This document shows, in pieces, positions 6,563-9,875 of a stretch of 9,875 nt of DNA. A model generated the notes under the pieces. The model saw only the letters and a list, made by a program, of their open reading frames with translations. It ran no database searches and was not told where the DNA came from. A program made the position numbers and the translations under genes. This DNA comes from Oscillospiraceae bacterium (GTDB lineage: Bacteria; Bacillota; Clostridia; Oscillospirales; Ruminococcaceae): the NCBI GenBank assembly GCA_900768735.1, contig CAAGDZ010000305.1, forward strand, positions 1-9,875, read 5' to 3'. Position 1 is the first letter of the stretch; each line of letters starts with the position of its first letter.

Positions 6563-9500
6563 ATGCTACGGTTTATTCTCGGTGCGGCAGGAAGCGGCAA
6601 GACGTCGCTTATATATGACGAAATATGCAGGGAGAGCGGCGATGTGCTGCTGTTTGTTCCCGACCAGTTTGTTTTTGAGACCGAAAAGCTTATTGCAGAG
6701 AAAACCGATGAAAAATCGCAGAATATAAAAATCAGCGGCTTTTCGTCCTTGTCTGAAGAAATACTGAAAAAATACAGTCCGAGAAAGGCGTATGCCGACA
6801 GCACCGCAAAGTTTATGATTATGTTAAGGGCGGTGCGAAGCCTGAGAGATTCGTTCAGGTATTACGGCTCGGCGGCGCATAAAAGCACGTTTATCCCGTT
6901 TTGCCTAAGCGCCGTGTCAGAGTTCAAGAGCGCGGGCATAACCGCCGACAGACTGAGCAGTACGGCGGACGGACTTTCAGGTGCGCTCGGCGACAAGCTG
7001 TCGGATATGGGTATGCTGATGTCGCTTTACAACGAGCTTTTGCAGCAGATTTACGACGACAGGCAGGACAACCTTCTGCTTGCGGCAAGGCTCGCGGAGG
7101 AAAACGATTATTTTGCGGGGTACAGCGTATATATCGACGGCTTTGACAGCTTTACCGGCGCACAGCTTAAATCTCTTGAGCCTTTGATACGCCAGAGCGA
7201 CAGCTGTACCGCGGCGCTCTGCATCGATGACAGCGAGAGCGCCTGCTTTGAGACTGTCCGGAAAACAAAGTCCGTGCTGTCAGCCTTTGCCGAAAAAGAA
7301 TTTGCCGATATAAAGGAAATACATCTTGACGGCGCTCCGAGATATAAGAGCGAGGCTCTGCTTGCGCTCAGAGACGGTTTTGTACGCGATATACCCGCGC
7401 CGGCGGTTATGCAGTATAATCCCGATGATGTAGTCTTAGCCTTCAGTGCGGATAAAAGCAGTGAGGCGGATTTTGTCTGCTCGTCTGTGAAAAAGCTTGT
7501 TTCGCAGGGTATGAGGTACCGCGATATAGCCGTGCTGTGCCCCTCGTCCTCCGATTATCTGTCAGCGGTAAAAAGCGCATTTCTGCGCTACGATATACCG
7601 CTGTTTGCCGATATACCCGTCCCGATAAGCGAAAAGCCGCTTATGAAGTATATCGAATATCTCCTGCTCGCGGCGTACTCGCCGACGGGCGAAAACGTGA
7701 TGCGGTATATAAAAAGCGGCTTTGTAAGAGTAAAGACCGACGACGGAAGAACAAGACCAGTAACCTTGCGGGAGATAAACGCGCTTGAAGAATACGCAAG
7801 CTGCTGGGGACTGTATGACCGGATGTGGACAAAGCCGTTTGTGCGCGTCGACAGCGATGACGACCGGACGGCAGAGCGCCTGCGCGGAGAAACCGTTGCT
7901 TCGCTTGTACAGCTCAGAGCCGACTGTGAGGGCTGTGACGGCAGAGAGATAACCAAAAAATTTACCGCATTTTTATTTGATATTTGCGATATATCCGCCT
8001 CTATACAGGGAAAATGTCAGGACTACACCACCCGCAGTCTGATGTACGACAAGGAGCTTACCGAGGAGTACAACTACCTGTGGGAAACGGTGTCGGGTAT
8101 GCTTACCGCCGCATACGAAACGCTTGATGGTACGAATTTGTCACTTAAGGAATATGCTCTCGTGCTTCACAGCGCGGCACAGCAGATAACCATGTCACAG
8201 CCTCCGCAGGTGCTTGACAGCGTGCTTTTCGGCGACCCCGACAGGACGAGGACGGCGCAGGTAAAGGCTGTATTTGTCATGGGTGCGAAAAACGGCGTAT
8301 TCCCCGAATATTCGACAGGAATAGGCTCGCTGTTTACCAAGAGCGAAAATGACGAGCTGATTAAAAACGGAATAGAGCTTGACAGCGACCCCGACAGCCA
8401 TAACGCCCGTCAGCAGCTGTCGGTATACAAGGCGCTTTGCCTTGCCGGAGAAAAGCTGCATATCACATGGACGGGCGGCGAGGACGACTGCACCGAGGTC
8501 ATTGATACGATAAAAACGATACTGCCCGATATAAAAATCACCGACGCGGACAGTCTGCCTGCCGCATTTTTCTGCCGGAGCGCCGCCGCCGCGAAAAAGC
8601 AGCTCTCAAAATGCAAGCTGATAAACAGCCGTGACGCAGACGCCATCACGCTTGCGCTCGAAAACGCGGGCGAGCAGGATTATCTCAGGCTTGTAAAGCG
8701 TGCCGAGCAGAGCCTGTCGGACGATGCCTGCAAGCATAAAGCGGGTGAGTCGGCGCCGCTGCTGTTCGATTTTGAACAGCTGTCGCCGACAAGTATAAAT
8801 CTGCTCAGCTCCTGCCGCTTTGCGTATTTCTGCAAGTACGGACTTAAAATCCGCGAGCCGCAGACAAAGACGATGACCCCCACAAATTTCGGCAATATCA
8901 TACATTTTATAATGAACTACTGTTTTGAGAAGCTTTTCAAGACAGACGGAGAAAACGCCGGAAAAGAAAACACACCCGATATAACCGCCTTGGTAGAGCA
9001 GGCTATGGAGGTATATCTGAATGAATTTTTCATGCCGCGCGAGGAGCTCGGCGCACGCTTTCTGGCGGTGTACGACAGCGTAAAGACGCTGTGCGTGTTC
9101 CTGATTACATACATGAAGCAGGAGCTTGAAAACAGCGCGTTTAAGCCTGCGTATTTTGAGCTTTCTCTCGAGAACGGGAAAGTCCTACCCGACGGCTTTA
9201 AGGCAGAGCCTTTTACGCTGGATACGGCTTTCCCCGACGGCTCGCGGCAGAGCATACGCGTATTCGGTACGGTTGACCGCGTGGATATTGCAAAGGACAA
9301 CAGCGGCAGAAAGTGGCTCAGGGTAATAGACTATAAAACAGGAAAAACAACAGGCAAAAAGGATATTAAGGTAAGCGAAATATACTACGGACTGGATTTG
9401 CAGCTGCTGCTGTATCTGTTTACGCTTTGCGAAAACAATCCCGATTTTTCGCCCTCGGCGGCTACCTACTATCCCGCGGGAAGCATACCGCTCAAAAGCA

Positions 9501-9875
9501 CATCCGAAGCAGATGAAAATCTGCGGCGCAGCTTCTGGCTGGACGAGCATAAGCAAAAGGGCTTTGCGATAAAGGACTCGCAGAGCGACAAGGAAAGGAC
9601 GCTGTATGACGGCGTAAATATCACCGACTCGGGAAAAATCAAAAGCAAGTCATATTTCAGCGCGACGGTTATCTCCGAGGACGCGCTTGACAAAATGAAG
9701 CACCGTATTTCAAAGGTAATCTGCGAGGACGCGGCAAAGGTGAAAACAGGTGATGTAAGCGCGTACCCCGTCGTTGAGAAGGATACGTTTATATCCTGCG
9801 GGTATTGCAGTCTTCAGCATATCTGCGGCAGAAGCGAAAGATATGTCAGGGATGTAAACGGCAGTGATGCAGTAC
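6563..9875 (+). CDS. addB: ATP-dependent helicase/nuclease subunit B (AddB), cut by the window end
   Basis: AddB pairs with AddA in the enzyme that resects double-strand DNA ends and responds to Chi-type sites during recombinational repair. I translated the frame by hand and found it open for 1104 codons to the last base with no stop. AddB is usually near 1150-1170 residues, so only some tens of residues are missing. The N-terminus has a Walker A motif, GAAGSGKT (7-14). The helicase-like core follows, including the VFVMGAKNGVFPE segment before the nuclease part. The C-terminal PD-(D/E)XK nuclease shows GNIIH, GTVDRVD (902-908), the catalytic IDYKTGK (Asp923, Lys925) and QLLLYL (947-952). Four cysteines for the iron-sulfur staple are present: Cys751 in SSCRFAYF, and Cys1079, Cys1082 and Cys1088 in CGYCSLQHIC. 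Both nuclease and cluster thus look intact. The start is set by AAGGAGG 6 nt upstream. addA would be expected to the right, outside the window. Confidence 0.95.
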   Translation, partial: MLRFILGAAGSGKTSLIYDEICRESGDVLLFVPDQFVFETEKLIAEKTDEKSQNIKISGFSSLSEEILKKYSPRKAYADSTAKFMIMLRAVRSLRDSFRYYGSAAHKSTFIPFCLSAVSEFKSAGITADRLSSTADGLSGALGDKLSDMGMLMSLYNELLQQIYDDRQDNLLLAARLAEENDYFAGYSVYIDGFDSFTGAQLKSLEPLIRQSDSCTAALCIDDSESACFETVRKTKSVLSAFAEKEFADIKEIHLDGAPRYKSEALLALRDGFVRDIPAPAVMQYNPDDVVLAFSADKSSEADFVCSSVKKLVSQGMRYRDIAVLCPSSSDYLSAVKSAFLRYDIPLFADIPVPISEKPLMKYIEYLLLAAYSPTGENVMRYIKSGFVRVKTDDGRTRPVTLREINALEEYASCWGLYDRMWTKPFVRVDSDDDRTAERLRGETVASLVQLRADCEGCDGREITKKFTAFLFDICDISASIQGKCQDYTTRSLMYDKELTEEYNYLWETVSGMLTAAYETLDGTNLSLKEYALVLHSAAQQITMSQPPQVLDSVLFGDPDRTRTAQVKAVFVMGAKNGVFPEYSTGIGSLFTKSENDELIKNGIELDSDPDSHNARQQLSVYKALCLAGEKLHITWTGGEDDCTEVIDTIKTILPDIKITDADSLPAAFFCRSAAAAKKQLSKCKLINSRDADAITLALENAGEQDYLRLVKRAEQSLSDDACKHKAGESAPLLFDFEQLSPTSINLLSSCRFAYFCKYGLKIREPQTKTMTPTNFGNIIHFIMNYCFEKLFKTDGENAGKENTPDITALVEQAMEVYLNEFFMPREELGARFLAVYDSVKTLCVFLITYMKQELENSAFKPAYFELSLENGKVLPDGFKAEPFTLDTAFPDGSRQSIRVFGTVDRVDIAKDNSGRKWLRVIDYKTGKTTGKKDIKVSEIYYGLDLQLLLYLFTLCENNPDFSPSAATYYPAGSIPLKSTSEADENLRRSFWLDEHKQKGFAIKDSQSDKERTLYDGVNITDSGKIKSKSYFSATVISEDALDKMKHRISKVICEDAAKVKTGDVSAYPVVEKDTFISCGYCSLQHICGRSERYVRDVNGSDAV

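Noticed and set aside
6367..6804. Minus-strand open frame spanning the divergent promoter region and the start of addB.
   Set aside because: It runs through both promoters and the addB ribosome binding site and overlaps the well-supported addB start. There is no homology signal and no Shine-Dalgarno.

Overview
The window looks like a chromosomal housekeeping segment from a Gram-positive, low-to-mid-GC anaerobe. It is most likely a clostridium of the Oscillospirales/Ruminococcaceae type. This rests on gene content (AddB rather than RecB, an RqcH/FbpA-type NFACT protein, a TrmK-Nif3 pair, a DUF1858 CxxC protein), on strong AGGAGG-type ribosome binding sites, and on codon habits (many ATA, AGA and GCG codons). 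The genus cannot be fixed from sequence reading alone.

Layout. Bases 1-246 are the only sizeable non-coding stretch at the left. They hold a composite repeat (7-bp TGAATAA units in tandem, inverted at the two ends, enclosing two small hairpins), then two larger hairpins downstream of valS. From 6406 leftwards to 247 runs a five-gene minus-strand operon: a 66-aa DUF1858 redox-disulfide protein, trmK (tRNA m1A22 methyltransferase), a Nif3-family metal protein, an RqcH/FbpA-family NFACT protein, and valS (valyl-tRNA synthetase). Spacing is tight: a 1-nt stop/start overlap, then gaps of 15, 21 and 41 nt. No internal terminator is seen, and one good sigma-A-type promoter (TTGTAT, 17 bp, TATAAT) precedes the first gene. 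On the plus strand, from 6563 to the right edge and running off it, lies addB, the AddB subunit of the AddAB helicase-nuclease. It is divergently transcribed from its own probable extended -10 promoter inside the 210-bp shared intergenic region.

How the genes fit together. Four of the five operon genes are typical conserved bacterial genes, and three of them concern tRNA or translation: charging tRNA-Val, methylating A22 in tRNA, and rescuing stalled 50S-peptidyl-tRNA complexes by alanine tailing. The Nif3 protein commonly sits next to trmK in Firmicutes, but its role is unresolved. AddB belongs to a separate process, double-strand break repair.

I did not find an evident new biological system here. 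The points that most merit a second look are the heptad-repeat element at the left edge, the two stable hairpins without a U-tract after valS, the hairpin leader of the DUF1858-first operon, and a conservative D-to-E change at a position that I believe corresponds to the catalytically important Asp-Arg pair of RqcH.
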